Assembly (NCBI GenBank): GCA_030427445.1
Contig: JAUIBQ010000008.1
Coordinates: 1 to 46,884, forward strand
Direction: 5' to 3'
Source: a bacterium
GTDB taxonomy: Bacteria > Patescibacteriota > Saccharimonadia > Saccharimonadales > SZUA-47
Length of the DNA: 46,884 nt
In this document: positions 8,196 through 18,081 of the stretch, one piece after another
Layout: every line of letters begins with the position of its first letter
How positions within the stretch are numbered: position 1 is the first letter of the stretch
The notes under the pieces: generated by a model
Database searches by the model: none
What the model was told of the DNA's origin: nothing
What the model saw: the letters and a program-made list of their open reading frames with translations, nothing else
Made by a program: the position numbers and the translations under genes

Positions 8196-9077
8196 TTATA
8201 AAGTTTTGACTGAACTGAAAAGATTTTTAAACTGAGACTTTAAATTCTCGGAAATGTAAAATCCTGGATTTTCTTTATAGTTATCAATCATTTCCGGCAT
8301 TAGGCCTTCAGAATAGTTTAACGGCGTGTTTAGATGGAAACGAAGTCCTGCGATACCCTCAAGGCTAGGGTCAATAATCACAGCCGAAGAATAATACCCC
8401 GTGCAGTAGCCAATACCATTCGGGATTCCTGCTTCAAATTTCTCGAATGCGTACATTGTGTCAGTGTCGAGCAAGGTTTTAGTGAGCGTGACGTAATCTT
8501 GTGGCTTATCTACTGTTTCATCTCTATCTACACTCTCGCCTTCTTCAAGTTTGTAGTCATCTAATGAAGATCCATCGAACACAGCACCTATCCGTGGGTC
8601 TAAGCATGTTCCGTCGGATCCGAAAGGTTGATAGTCAGAAGTCGAAGCACTAAACCGAACAGCACTCATGTTTGTAAAAGTGCCTGTTATTAAGCTGCCA
8701 GATTCGCCTTCGCTTTCTTCGGTTGCAACTTCCCCCCAATCAGCAGGGTATTCGAAACCAAAAGCTAGAGAAGTGTTTTCATATCCTGTAAATTCATTTT
8801 CTTCTACTGCTTCAGTTGCTTGATTACTATCGTCTATAATCGAGCTTTGGGCTGTATTGATGTTGTTGGCTTCGTCTTCATTTAGTTCTTCGAGATACAA
8901 ATACCCTACTACACCAAGTGCTGACACTAGAACAAGGACTAGCAGTCCTACAAGTAAACTCTTATGCGATTTTGGTTTATCCTGTGTTGAAGTCACTGAA
9001 ACCGGATCAGTTAGGTTTGTATTTTTTGTATCTATCGAACTATGTGTATTCTGGTTACTGCCTTTGTTGTCTTCCAT
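8196..9077 (-). CDS. single-TM membrane-anchored protein, hypothetical
   Basis: Low-complexity N-terminus, TM LLVGLLVLVLVSALGVVGYLY, extracytoplasmic domain with FGFEYPADWGE. Confidence 0.65.
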   Translation of the reverse strand: MEDNKGSNQNTHSSIDTKNTNLTDPVSVTSTQDKPKSHKSLLVGLLVLVLVSALGVVGYLYLEELNEDEANNINTAQSSIIDDSNQATEAVEENEFTGYENTSLAFGFEYPADWGEVATEESEGESGSLITGTFTNMSAVRFSASTSDYQPFGSDGTCLDPRIGAVFDGSSLDDYKLEEGESVDRDETVDKPQDYVTLTKTLLDTDTMYAFEKFEAGIPNGIGYCTGYYSSAVIIDPSLEGIAGLRFHLNTPLNYSEGLMPEMIDNYKENPGFYISENLKSQFKNLFSSVKTL

Positions 9078-9137
9078 ATATCACTTCCTCTTTATTGAAG
9101 ATATGATATCACTAATGCTTATATTAAGGAAAACTTA

Positions 9138-10397
9138 CTACCACCAATGTTGGACCAACCATGCGTTGTACGCGCCTTGCCAGCCACCGTACCGGCCAGC
9201 AGCGTAACCACTACACCACCGAAGCTGAGTTACAGGGTTAGTTAGATAATCTCCACCAACACTAGCCATCTTGCTTGCAGGTAATGATTGGCACAATCCA
9301 TACGCACCTGACGAGCTATTTCTAGCGCCTGGCCTCCAACCTGACTCTCGTGAAATAATATAGTCTACATACGCATAATCCGACTCAGCTATACCCGCAG
9401 CCGCCATAAGAGATGCCTTATCCCCGGAGACATTAATAGTTGCGCTAAGAGTAGCAGGTTTAGTCCCGCGTCGTACACGAGCTGTAACAGGCTTTTTAAC
9501 CGTAACTGTTTGCAATTCTCTTCTTTGTGTTTCATTTCCCTCGTCATCTAGCGTCACTTCATAAATCACCGCTTCTACACCATCTACACCTGGTATTTCA
9601 ACTTCTGTGGTGCCAACCTCCATGTTGTCATCCTCAACATACTCTGTGTCGAAAGGTATAGATCTATTTTGTGATACGGTTGTGATGCCCGCTTTGTTTA
9701 CTGCGACTAGCTCTGTGTCACTTAGTAGGGTTTCTGGGCTTGAAGGTTGTATCGTTTCATCGAGCCCCAATACAATGCCCTTTTCTTCTAACAACTCACC
9801 GACTGTGCTTGCTGTTGTCCGAACGGATGTCAAGCTTCCGTAGATATTCATCTGAATTTCTTTTGAGCGTTTTATCTCTATTTTCTGTGCAGGCTCGATA
9901 GCTAATGAAGGAGTTTCTTCGACGGGCAGCACTAGGATTTCATCCTCTGCTTCAAGTTCTAGACCGGCTTCTTGCGCAATCAAACGTGGTGACTTCTGTG
10001 CACTTAGAGTCGTAACCGTCCTATCCCCGTCTATTAACGCTATCGGCCTAGCACGGTAGACGGTTATCTGCATATCATCAAACTCGACAGGCTCTTCAAG
10101 ACCAGGCTCTACGATATCTTCTTCGATAATGTCTATGCCTTGTTTCTCTAACACTTCAGCAACGGTAGTTGCGCGAGTGGTGATTGTCAGCTTCTGGTCG
10201 TCTACGTAAATCTCCGCATACCTGATATCATTCGCACCTTGAGTTGAACCTCCAAACGAAATAAAAGCCGCCATGCCAAAAAACAATGTGATAAAGAAAA
10301 TACTCACGGGTATAAAAAATGGATGACGCATCCAAAATGGCGATTTTTTATGTAATTTCTTCTTAAGTTTGTGAATCTTTTTCTGCATAGGGATCAT
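9138..10397 (-). CDS. Rpf-like protein: DUF348 repeats, G5 domain, transglycosylase-like domain
   Basis: N-terminal TM, ubiquitin-like DUF348 repeats (TTVAEVLEKQGI..., STVGELLEEKGI...), G5-like region, C-terminal ISRESGWRPGARNSSSGAYGLCQSLPASKM. Confidence 0.85.
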   Translation of the reverse strand: MIPMQKKIHKLKKKLHKKSPFWMRHPFFIPVSIFFITLFFGMAAFISFGGSTQGANDIRYAEIYVDDQKLTITTRATTVAEVLEKQGIDIIEEDIVEPGLEEPVEFDDMQITVYRARPIALIDGDRTVTTLSAQKSPRLIAQEAGLELEAEDEILVLPVEETPSLAIEPAQKIEIKRSKEIQMNIYGSLTSVRTTASTVGELLEEKGIVLGLDETIQPSSPETLLSDTELVAVNKAGITTVSQNRSIPFDTEYVEDDNMEVGTTEVEIPGVDGVEAVIYEVTLDDEGNETQRRELQTVTVKKPVTARVRRGTKPATLSATINVSGDKASLMAAAGIAESDYAYVDYIISRESGWRPGARNSSSGAYGLCQSLPASKMASVGGDYLTNPVTQLRWCSGYAAGRYGGWQGAYNAWLVQHWW

Positions 10398-10468
10398 GCT
10401 GAAAGCGCGTATAGTAAAATGTCTATATCAGTTATGCACGCTTTAAAGCATAGGTAATTATACCAGAT

Positions 10469-10930
10469 TTAGAGAGATATATCACTTGGCAAGGCCCTGC
10501 CAACTTCTCTTGCAGTGGGCTTAAACCATCGAATCTCTCGTATCTCGTATGATGGTTTTATGGAACTGATATCGGTATCGGTTACTAATGACTTGAACAA
10601 AATCACTCGAAAAAGCAGCCCTGATACGTTCATAATCCTCGTCCCTTCATGCAGAGGTTCCACAACCTGTACATCCAAGCTAAGCTCTTCGTAAACTTCA
10701 CGCATTGCCGCTTCTTTAGGTGATTCACCAAACTTAACACCCCCACCTGGCAGCATCCAAGTATCAGCACCAAAAGAATGCTTAACTAACAAAACTCTGC
10801 CATCAGGCCGATATATCGCAACTCGAGCACGCAGAAATAACGGTGCAAAGAACCACATCAGAGGCCACAAAAGGATATAAAGCGTTTTGCTGAGTAGTCT
10901 ATATTTGCTCAATCGGTGCAAAATCAGCAT
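10469..10930 (-). CDS. NUDIX hydrolase
   Basis: Nudix box GGGVKFGESPKEAAMREVYEELSL. Confidence 0.85.
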   Translation of the reverse strand: MLILHRLSKYRLLSKTLYILLWPLMWFFAPLFLRARVAIYRPDGRVLLVKHSFGADTWMLPGGGVKFGESPKEAAMREVYEELSLDVQVVEPLHEGTRIMNVSGLLFRVILFKSLVTDTDISSIKPSYEIREIRWFKPTAREVGRALPSDISL

Positions 10931-13109
10931 CTAACTTCTTCATTCCTTTACGTCCAAAATCAATCGCGAGCATACTTCCGTTCGTATCTCGCACGACGCC
11001 TACTCCAAATAGTGGATGCTTAACTTTCATGCCGACAGAAAAGTCAGGCACAAAACGCTCACCACTCGGCTGTTTTTGAGAGCTAATTTTCTCTGCCCAA
11101 TTGCTCAAGTTTTCACTACTTGAATAATCCTGCTTTCGCAGAGCACCACTGTCACCACTAGAAAATCCGCCGTATCCTTCACGTACTTCCTCTCCGTCAA
11201 TTTCACTTAAAAATCGTGCTGGAGGGTTGTGCTGTGTGCCACCGAAAAGCATTCGCGACGACGCATGATACAAGTAGAGCTCTTCTTTTGCACGAGTCAT
11301 GCCAACGTAACAAAGCCGACGTTCTTCTTCGAGTTCTGACTGGTCATACATCGCTCTTGAATGCGGGAAAACCGTTTCTTCCATACCTGCGATAAACACG
11401 ACTGGAAACTCCAGTCCTTTTGCTGCATGAATCGTCATAAGTGTAACGGAATTGTTCTGTTGATCTAACTTATCAACATCCGCAACAAGTGAAACTTCTT
11501 CCAAAAATGCGCTGAGACCAATATCCGAAAAACTCGAAGCAACACTTGAAAGTTCGCGTACGTTTTCTTCTCTGGCTTCTCCAGCTGGAGTACCGTCGCG
11601 TAAATGCTCGTAATAATTTATCCGTCGGACAAGAGTATCAATGATTGTTGATGCAGAGCTATCTTCAGAAATTAACTGTACCCCTACCACTATGTCAGCA
11701 AGGTCTAACAAACCAGTTTTTGCCTTTGCCGGTAATGAGGGGATGTCCGCAGCATGTTGTAGCGACTCGAGTAAGCTTGCATCATTTTCTTGTTGCCATT
11801 CGTAAAATCGCTGCAAACTTTTTGCACCAATCCCTCGCGCTGGCACATTAACGATTCGCTCAAAACTAACTCGATCTGATGGCTGATAGATAAATCTAAG
11901 ATACGCTAAGATATCCTTAATTTCTTTACGGTCGTAAAATCGCTGCCCGCCGATAATTTTATACGGCACCCCGTAGTGCAAAAATGCTTCTTCGATAGCA
12001 CGGCTCTGTGCGTTAGTCCTGTACAGAACACAGAAATCTTTCAGCTGTCTTACGCCCGCATCTGTTGCAGTTTTAATCTTACGCACGATAGACTCTGCTT
12101 CATTTCGCTGTGTTCCTACTGCAATAATCTGCACCGCTTTACCACTCGTGCTATCGGTCCAAAGCTTTTTATCACTACGTTGTTGGTTTTTTGTAATCAC
12201 TGCATGAGCGGCATCCAATATTGGTTTAGTTGAACGGTAGTTTTGTTCTAGTTTTATGACAGTTGTATCTTTAAAATCTCGCTCAAAGTTTAGGATATTG
12301 CGAAAATCAGCTCCACGAAACGCATAGATTGACTGCCAATCATCACCTACTACAGCGATGTTTTTGTTTTCATTCACAAGCATCTTGATAAGCTTGTATT
12401 GCGCTCCGTTGGTGTCTTGGTACTCATCGATCATGATGTACTTGAACTTACTACGGTATCTTTCACGTACTTCAGGAACTCCTGATAACAACTGCAATGT
12501 TTTCATTATCAAATCGTCAAAATCAAGTGCTCCTGATTCTTTCAGTAGTTTCTGATACAGCGGGTAGACATCTGCGGCATTATTCTGTATCGGTGAACGA
12601 GCTGTACTGCGATATTCATCAGGTGAAATCGCTTCGTTTTTCGCGCTCGAAATAGCGTTTGCAATACTGCGCGGTGGGAACGTTTTTTCGTCTATGCCAA
12701 GTTCTTTGCTGACTTGTTTTATCGCCGCTAGCTTGTCTGATTCATCATAAATTACAAAACTCGATGGCACGCCAATGTGCTCACCATCCCGCCTGAGAAA
12801 ACGTACGCATACGCTATGGAATGTACCCATGAATGGCAGGAAGCTTCTGTTATCAGGATTTTTACCTAACAACTGAGCGACTCGCTCACGCATTTCACGC
12901 GCTGCCTTATTTGTGAAAGTAACAGCCAAAATCTCATCAGGAAACGCTAAATTCTCAAGCAATATATAAGCAAGCCGATGAGTGAGCGTCTTTGTCTTCC
13001 CAGAGCCTGCACCTGCCTGAATAAGCAATGGGCCATCTGTCGTTACTACCGCACGTTCCTGCTCAGGGTTAAGACCCTGAAGTATTGTTTGTTTGTCTAA
13101 CATTACCAC
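10899..13109 (-). CDS. pcrA: UvrD/PcrA-type superfamily I DNA helicase
   Basis: LNPEQERAVVTTDGPLLIQAGAGSGKTKTLTHR, IMIDEYQDTNGAQY, VGDDWQSIYAFRGAD, LMTIHAAKGLEFPVVFIAGMEE, C-terminal Tudor-like segment. Confidence 0.95.
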   Translation of the reverse strand: MVMLDKQTILQGLNPEQERAVVTTDGPLLIQAGAGSGKTKTLTHRLAYILLENLAFPDEILAVTFTNKAAREMRERVAQLLGKNPDNRSFLPFMGTFHSVCVRFLRRDGEHIGVPSSFVIYDESDKLAAIKQVSKELGIDEKTFPPRSIANAISSAKNEAISPDEYRSTARSPIQNNAADVYPLYQKLLKESGALDFDDLIMKTLQLLSGVPEVRERYRSKFKYIMIDEYQDTNGAQYKLIKMLVNENKNIAVVGDDWQSIYAFRGADFRNILNFERDFKDTTVIKLEQNYRSTKPILDAAHAVITKNQQRSDKKLWTDSTSGKAVQIIAVGTQRNEAESIVRKIKTATDAGVRQLKDFCVLYRTNAQSRAIEEAFLHYGVPYKIIGGQRFYDRKEIKDILAYLRFIYQPSDRVSFERIVNVPARGIGAKSLQRFYEWQQENDASLLESLQHAADIPSLPAKAKTGLLDLADIVVGVQLISEDSSASTIIDTLVRRINYYEHLRDGTPAGEAREENVRELSSVASSFSDIGLSAFLEEVSLVADVDKLDQQNNSVTLMTIHAAKGLEFPVVFIAGMEETVFPHSRAMYDQSELEEERRLCYVGMTRAKEELYLYHASSRMLFGGTQHNPPARFLSEIDGEEVREGYGGFSSGDSGALRKQDYSSSENLSNWAEKISSQKQPSGERFVPDFSVGMKVKHPLFGVGVVRDTNGSMLAIDFGRKGMKKLDADFAPIEQI

Positions 13110-13148
13110 TATATTGTAACAAGCTAGCGGTCGTTATTCAGATAGTTA

Positions 13149-14375
13149 TTACTCTTGATATGAAAGTGTATCTAAAATTGCTTTAAGCTCGAGTACTTCC
13201 GTATCTTCAGCAGTAAAAGCATCTTCTTCGCTTCCGAGTCCATAGTCGAATACGACAGATTCGTATGTAGCATCATTCGGTATCATCGAGATTCCTGCAA
13301 AGACATATGCGATACCTGCCGTTTCAAAGATAGCATAATTCTCTCCTGTCAAAAGTACGCTTGCTCCTTCTATCGCAGATTTAGTAGTAGATTCTAGATC
13401 TAGATATAAGATGCTCACCTCATCATTACTTACAGTATATGCCTGGAGGTTTAAAGTAGGGCTGTCGTGACCAGTAGGACCAACCCTGTCTTTAGTATTG
13501 AGAGTAAAGAAATAGTCACTATTTTCTTCAAAATAGAAATACTCTTTCCCGGGAACACCTGCGTCTCCTCGTGTGATAGTTCCATAGCTCTCTGGGTACT
13601 CAAAGCTCATATTTGGGTTAGTGAACGTTACTAAGTTGGTATCGTCATCGGCTTGCGTAACAGTGAACGTAAGCTCTGATAACCCATCATCACCCTCTTC
13701 GCTTCCATCTTCTTCGGTTGATTCGGCTTGTTTATTTTCCACGCCGTTTGACTGATTAACTTCTTTGGATTCAACTTCATTTTGGCTTTCACTATTTCCA
13801 ATGATCCTAAATGGCAGCAACTCACCACCAGGGATTACACCTGCATCAGCGAGAGCGTATACACCGATAAAACTTACTACTATAGCGAATACTATCGCTG
13901 CAACTTTACCAAATGCGCTCTCATGTTTTTCATGGATTGTAACGAAATACTTACGAGATTTTTTAAGTTCTTCTATCTTCTCTTCGCGTTCACTCTCTGC
14001 GTCTTGGACTGACTTTTCTTCATTTTCTGCTTGAGCGACAACATCACGCTCTTGCTCATCGTTTAGCGATGTATCTGTTTCTGTTTTCTCAGATTCTTCA
14101 GGTACTGATTCTGTTTTCGACTCCGCAAGCTCTGCTACGTTCTTAGAAGTTTCTTCTTCTAGTGGTTCAATCCTAATTTTTTTACTTGGTGCACTTTCTT
14201 TTTCTGGAGCTACTTCTTCGTCTGCTGATTGAGTCTGCTGATCTTTCTTAGACGCCAAAGTGGTATCGGACGCAGATTTATGACCAATAACCATTGGCTT
14301 AGATCCTATGTTTAACTTACTTTCTGATGGATCTACAACATCAAATGCTTTCGATTCGTCTTTTTTAGCTGCCAT
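13149..14375 (-). CDS. single-TM membrane-anchored protein with long acidic linker, hypothetical
   Basis: Charged low-complexity N-terminus, TM VAAIVFAIVVSFIGVYALADAGVI, C-terminal domain with MSFEYPESYGTITRG. Confidence 0.65.
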   Translation of the reverse strand: MAAKKDESKAFDVVDPSESKLNIGSKPMVIGHKSASDTTLASKKDQQTQSADEEVAPEKESAPSKKIRIEPLEEETSKNVAELAESKTESVPEESEKTETDTSLNDEQERDVVAQAENEEKSVQDAESEREEKIEELKKSRKYFVTIHEKHESAFGKVAAIVFAIVVSFIGVYALADAGVIPGGELLPFRIIGNSESQNEVESKEVNQSNGVENKQAESTEEDGSEEGDDGLSELTFTVTQADDDTNLVTFTNPNMSFEYPESYGTITRGDAGVPGKEYFYFEENSDYFFTLNTKDRVGPTGHDSPTLNLQAYTVSNDEVSILYLDLESTTKSAIEGASVLLTGENYAIFETAGIAYVFAGISMIPNDATYESVVFDYGLGSEEDAFTAEDTEVLELKAILDTLSYQE

Positions 14376-14378
14376 TTT

Positions 14379-15164
14379 TTATAGGTCCTTCATCTGGGCT
14401 ATTTTATACGCCGTATTGTGTATCGACGCGAACTGATCAGAGTCAAGACTCGCTCCGCCCACAAGAACACCATCACAATCTTTTAGCTCCATGAATGTTC
14501 GTGCATTATCTGGCTTTACGCTCCCACCATACAGGATTCGTGCATATTTTGCCGCTCGATCACCGTGTAGATCTTTAATTTGTTTACGTATAAAAGCCAT
14601 TGCTTCTTGAGCTTCTTCTGGTGTCGGTGTTTTTCCGGTGCCGATTGCCCAGACAGGTTCATATGCAATAACCATCACACTCATTTCACGACTAGTGATA
14701 TTAAGTGTGTCTGAACTAAGTTGTCTATGAAGTACGTGATGTGTTTCATTTGCGAGTCGTTCTTGCAGTGTCTCGCCAACACATAAAATAGGGATAATGT
14801 CATTTCTGATCGCGGCTTGGACTTTCTTAGCTAACACATCATCTGATTCATTAAATTTGTGACGTCTATCAGAATGCCCGATAATACTATAGTGAACTAT
14901 GTCATGCAGCATGGCCATTGAAACTTCACCAGTATATGCTCCAAAGTCATTATAAAATCCATCTTGTGATGCAAGGCGAAACTTTCGCCTATCTAAGTTG
15001 ACGCTGATCGGCTGCAACGCCAAAAAATTAGGCGCCAACACGCATTCAACGTTTTGACGGATTGCTATCTTCTCTTCCAGTCGATGCATAAAACGAGACG
15101 CTTCACCGACTTTAAGGTTCATCTTCCAGTTAGCAGCCACCATGACGGTTCTATTGTGTCTCAT
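14379..15164 (-). CDS. tpiA: triosephosphate isomerase
   Basis: VAANWKMN, IIGHSDRR, VIAYEPVWAIGTGKTPTPEEAQ, ILYGGSVKPDN, GVLVGGASL. Confidence 0.95.
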   Translation of the reverse strand: MRHNRTVMVAANWKMNLKVGEASRFMHRLEEKIAIRQNVECVLAPNFLALQPISVNLDRRKFRLASQDGFYNDFGAYTGEVSMAMLHDIVHYSIIGHSDRRHKFNESDDVLAKKVQAAIRNDIIPILCVGETLQERLANETHHVLHRQLSSDTLNITSREMSVMVIAYEPVWAIGTGKTPTPEEAQEAMAFIRKQIKDLHGDRAAKYARILYGGSVKPDNARTFMELKDCDGVLVGGASLDSDQFASIHNTAYKIAQMKDL

Positions 15165-16466
15165 CTAGTTTTCTCCCTCTTTGTCTTGCAATGCCTCGAC
15201 TCCTGGTAACTTCTCTCCGCTCATCAGGTCTAAGCTTGCTCCACCACCCGTAGAAACATGGTTAAACATATCAACAAGGTCACGCGATTCGACAAACCCA
15301 GCAGTGTCGCCACCTCCTATTACAGAAAATGGCTTCGTACCGTATCGTCCAGCCATAGCATGCAGAATCGCTTCACTACCATGCCCAAATGGACCAACTG
15401 GGCCATGTAGTGCTGGTACTTCTGCAACTCCCACTGTGCCATTCCATATCACTGTTTTTGCTGACTGCATGAGACCGACAATAAACGCGGAACTAAACGG
15501 TCCAATATCGAGAATTTTTTCATGAGCGTGGACGCTATACGATGTCTTCTTTGGTGTCGCTGGATAACTTTCGATGTCTGCGACTGAGTGCGTGTCCCAG
15601 TCAACGATACGCAGTGTCGTGTCGCTTGTAATATCTTCTGATACAACTGCGTCCTGAGGTAGATAAAAAATTAACCCTCGCTTTTTATTCTCTTCTCTTG
15701 CGAGTTCTATGATGTCTCGTGCTGTATCAAGCTCTTCTTTGTCGTACAAGCTTTCACCGACTTCAATCCCTTGTGATTTTAGGAAGGTGTTCGCCATTGC
15801 ACCACCAACCACAACATAGTCAGCAGTAGAAATAAATCGTTTTAGTATCTGAAGCTTGTCTGCAATCTTTGCTCCACCAATAATTGCCATGAGAGGTTTG
15901 TCAGGACTTTCAATAGCGTCGGTAATCGTATCGACTTCATCTGAGAGTAACATCCCAGCAACGGACGGCAAGTGCTTAGTCACAGCGTCGGTACTAGCGT
16001 GCGCACGGTGCACGACGCCAAAACCATCTTGCACAAACACTTCTGCGTGAGTATCAATCGCCAAATCTTCTGCAAAATCGACATCGTTTGATTCTTCTTC
16101 AGCATGAAAACGTAAGTTCTCAAGCAACACAATATCTCCTGGTTTCATTGAGCTCGTTGTTTCTTTAACGGCATCACCGACGCAGTCAGAAACGAATGTT
16201 ACATCTTTTTTCACGAGCTTCGACAGCTCTTTCGCAACTGGTTTAAGTGAATACTTAGAAACAGTTTCGCCTTTTGGTCGCCCTAAATGTGAGCAAATGA
16301 CAATTTTACAGTTTTTTTCGAGTAAATATTGAATCGTTGGGAGGCTTTTTGTAATACGGTAATCGCTTGCTACCTCTCCGTCTTTAATCGGCACATTATA
16401 ATCAGCGCGAAGAAGCACTGTTTTACCTGAGATATCGATATCTTTTATTGTTTTTTTCGTGAACAT
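15165..16466 (-). CDS. pgk: phosphoglycerate kinase
   Basis: VLLRADYNVPI, CSHLGRPKG, LLENLRFHAEEE, IIGGAKIADKL, VIGGGDTAGF, STGGGASLDLMSG; start chosen at MFTKKTIKDID. Confidence 0.95.
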   Translation of the reverse strand: MFTKKTIKDIDISGKTVLLRADYNVPIKDGEVASDYRITKSLPTIQYLLEKNCKIVICSHLGRPKGETVSKYSLKPVAKELSKLVKKDVTFVSDCVGDAVKETTSSMKPGDIVLLENLRFHAEEESNDVDFAEDLAIDTHAEVFVQDGFGVVHRAHASTDAVTKHLPSVAGMLLSDEVDTITDAIESPDKPLMAIIGGAKIADKLQILKRFISTADYVVVGGAMANTFLKSQGIEVGESLYDKEELDTARDIIELAREENKKRGLIFYLPQDAVVSEDITSDTTLRIVDWDTHSVADIESYPATPKKTSYSVHAHEKILDIGPFSSAFIVGLMQSAKTVIWNGTVGVAEVPALHGPVGPFGHGSEAILHAMAGRYGTKPFSVIGGGDTAGFVESRDLVDMFNHVSTGGGASLDLMSGEKLPGVEALQDKEGEN

Positions 16467-16535
16467 TCCACCCTCAATGGTTCTATAACTCAATTCTAAA
16501 GCATAACCACTAAATATCAAAGTTATGAGTACAAC

Positions 16536-17963
16536 TTAGAGAACGCGGACTTTAATGGTATCTGTACTGCCGACGACGCCCGGGTATTTACCAGAGGCTG
16601 AGACAACTGTATCGCCTTTGCTTAAGACATTTGATTTTACGAGGAAGTTCGTAATCTTAGTTGCAGCTGTTTTACTGTCTCGTCGTACGTAGCTCTTAAC
16701 ACTATAAGTGAGTGCTAACTGATTTGCGACACGCTGGTCACTTGTCACAGCAATTACCGGACGACTTGGTCGACGAGCGGCGATGTTTAGTGCAGTCGCG
16801 CCAGATTTCGTTTCTGCAACGATAGCAGTAGCATCAATTTCATTAGCTAGCGTAAGTACAGCGCTTGTAATTGCTGTTTTAACGTCATGAACTACATCAT
16901 CACCCAGTTTAAACACAGCTTCGACAGGACTGTTTTTCTCTGTATAGAGCACAACTCGCTTCATGAACTGCACTGCCTCTACTGGATAGTCTCCTGATGC
17001 AGTCTCGTCACTTAACATCACACAATCAGCGCCAACAACTACAGCTGTTGCAATATCTGATACTTCAGCTCGAGTAGGTTCTGGCGCACTTGTCATACTT
17101 GCAAGCATTTGTGTTGCTACGATAGAAACTTTTGATTTCGCTCGGCATAAACCAATAATGTTTCTCTGAACAATCGGCACTGCTTCTGCTAATGTTTCGA
17201 TAGCGAGGTCACCGCGTGCCACCATGATCGCATCGGCTTCATCGATAATTGATTCTATATTTTCTATCGCTGCATTTGTCTCAATCTTGGCGATAATTTT
17301 CGCTTTAGAGTTATGGTTGTTGAGCATCCTGCGGAGTGACTTGATATCGTCAGCGTGTTGCACGAAACTTAGGGCGACGTAGTCAATGTCTTGTGTTGCA
17401 CCAAATGCGACGTCAGCTTTATCTTTTGCTGTAATGATATCTCCGCCAAAATCAGTATCTGGGAGATTTAATCCTTTTCGTTTTACGATATACCCACTGT
17501 TTTCAACTGTCGCATACACTTTGCCGTCACGAACACTCGAAACAGTTGCACGGACTTTACCGTCAAACATGTAGAGTCGCTCGCCGCGCTTTATCTTTTT
17601 GCTGATATCGTACTGCACTGGGATATGACCTGATGCTTCGTAATCTGCTTTGTATTCAAGGACAATGTTCTGCCCTTTTGAAAGTGTGATCTCACCCTCA
17701 AAGTCACCGAGTCGGATCTTTGGTCCTTGTAAATCTTGAATGATAGCTACAGGCTTACCAAGTTCTTTAGAAGCCTTTCGTACCCAAGGGATTCGCTCAC
17801 CATGCTCTTCGTGGTCGCCGTGACTGAAGTTTAGTCGGATACCATTTGCTCCAGAGTTAATTAACTTCTTAACCGCTTCTGCACTATGCGTTGACGGCCC
17901 TACAGTAGCGATGATTTTAGTTCGTTTGTAATCTTGGATTGGTGTTGTGTTTTCTTTGCTCAT
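16536..17963 (-). CDS. pyk: pyruvate kinase
   Basis: TKIIATVGPSTHS, GIRLNFSHGDHEEH, DLQGPKIRLG, IMVARGDLAIE, ATQMLASM, ADCVMLSDETASGDYPVEAV. Confidence 0.95.
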   Translation of the reverse strand: MSKENTTPIQDYKRTKIIATVGPSTHSAEAVKKLINSGANGIRLNFSHGDHEEHGERIPWVRKASKELGKPVAIIQDLQGPKIRLGDFEGEITLSKGQNIVLEYKADYEASGHIPVQYDISKKIKRGERLYMFDGKVRATVSSVRDGKVYATVENSGYIVKRKGLNLPDTDFGGDIITAKDKADVAFGATQDIDYVALSFVQHADDIKSLRRMLNNHNSKAKIIAKIETNAAIENIESIIDEADAIMVARGDLAIETLAEAVPIVQRNIIGLCRAKSKVSIVATQMLASMTSAPEPTRAEVSDIATAVVVGADCVMLSDETASGDYPVEAVQFMKRVVLYTEKNSPVEAVFKLGDDVVHDVKTAITSAVLTLANEIDATAIVAETKSGATALNIAARRPSRPVIAVTSDQRVANQLALTYSVKSYVRRDSKTAATKITNFLVKSNVLSKGDTVVSASGKYPGVVGSTDTIKVRVL

Positions 17964-18081
17964 GTATAAAAAGTAACGATAAATTCGTCCAATTAAATTA
18001 ATAAATTGTCATCCCACCTGCAACTAAAGAGTGTGAAAAATGATTTAATGCTAGTATACCACCCCTGTTTATGGTTGTAAA

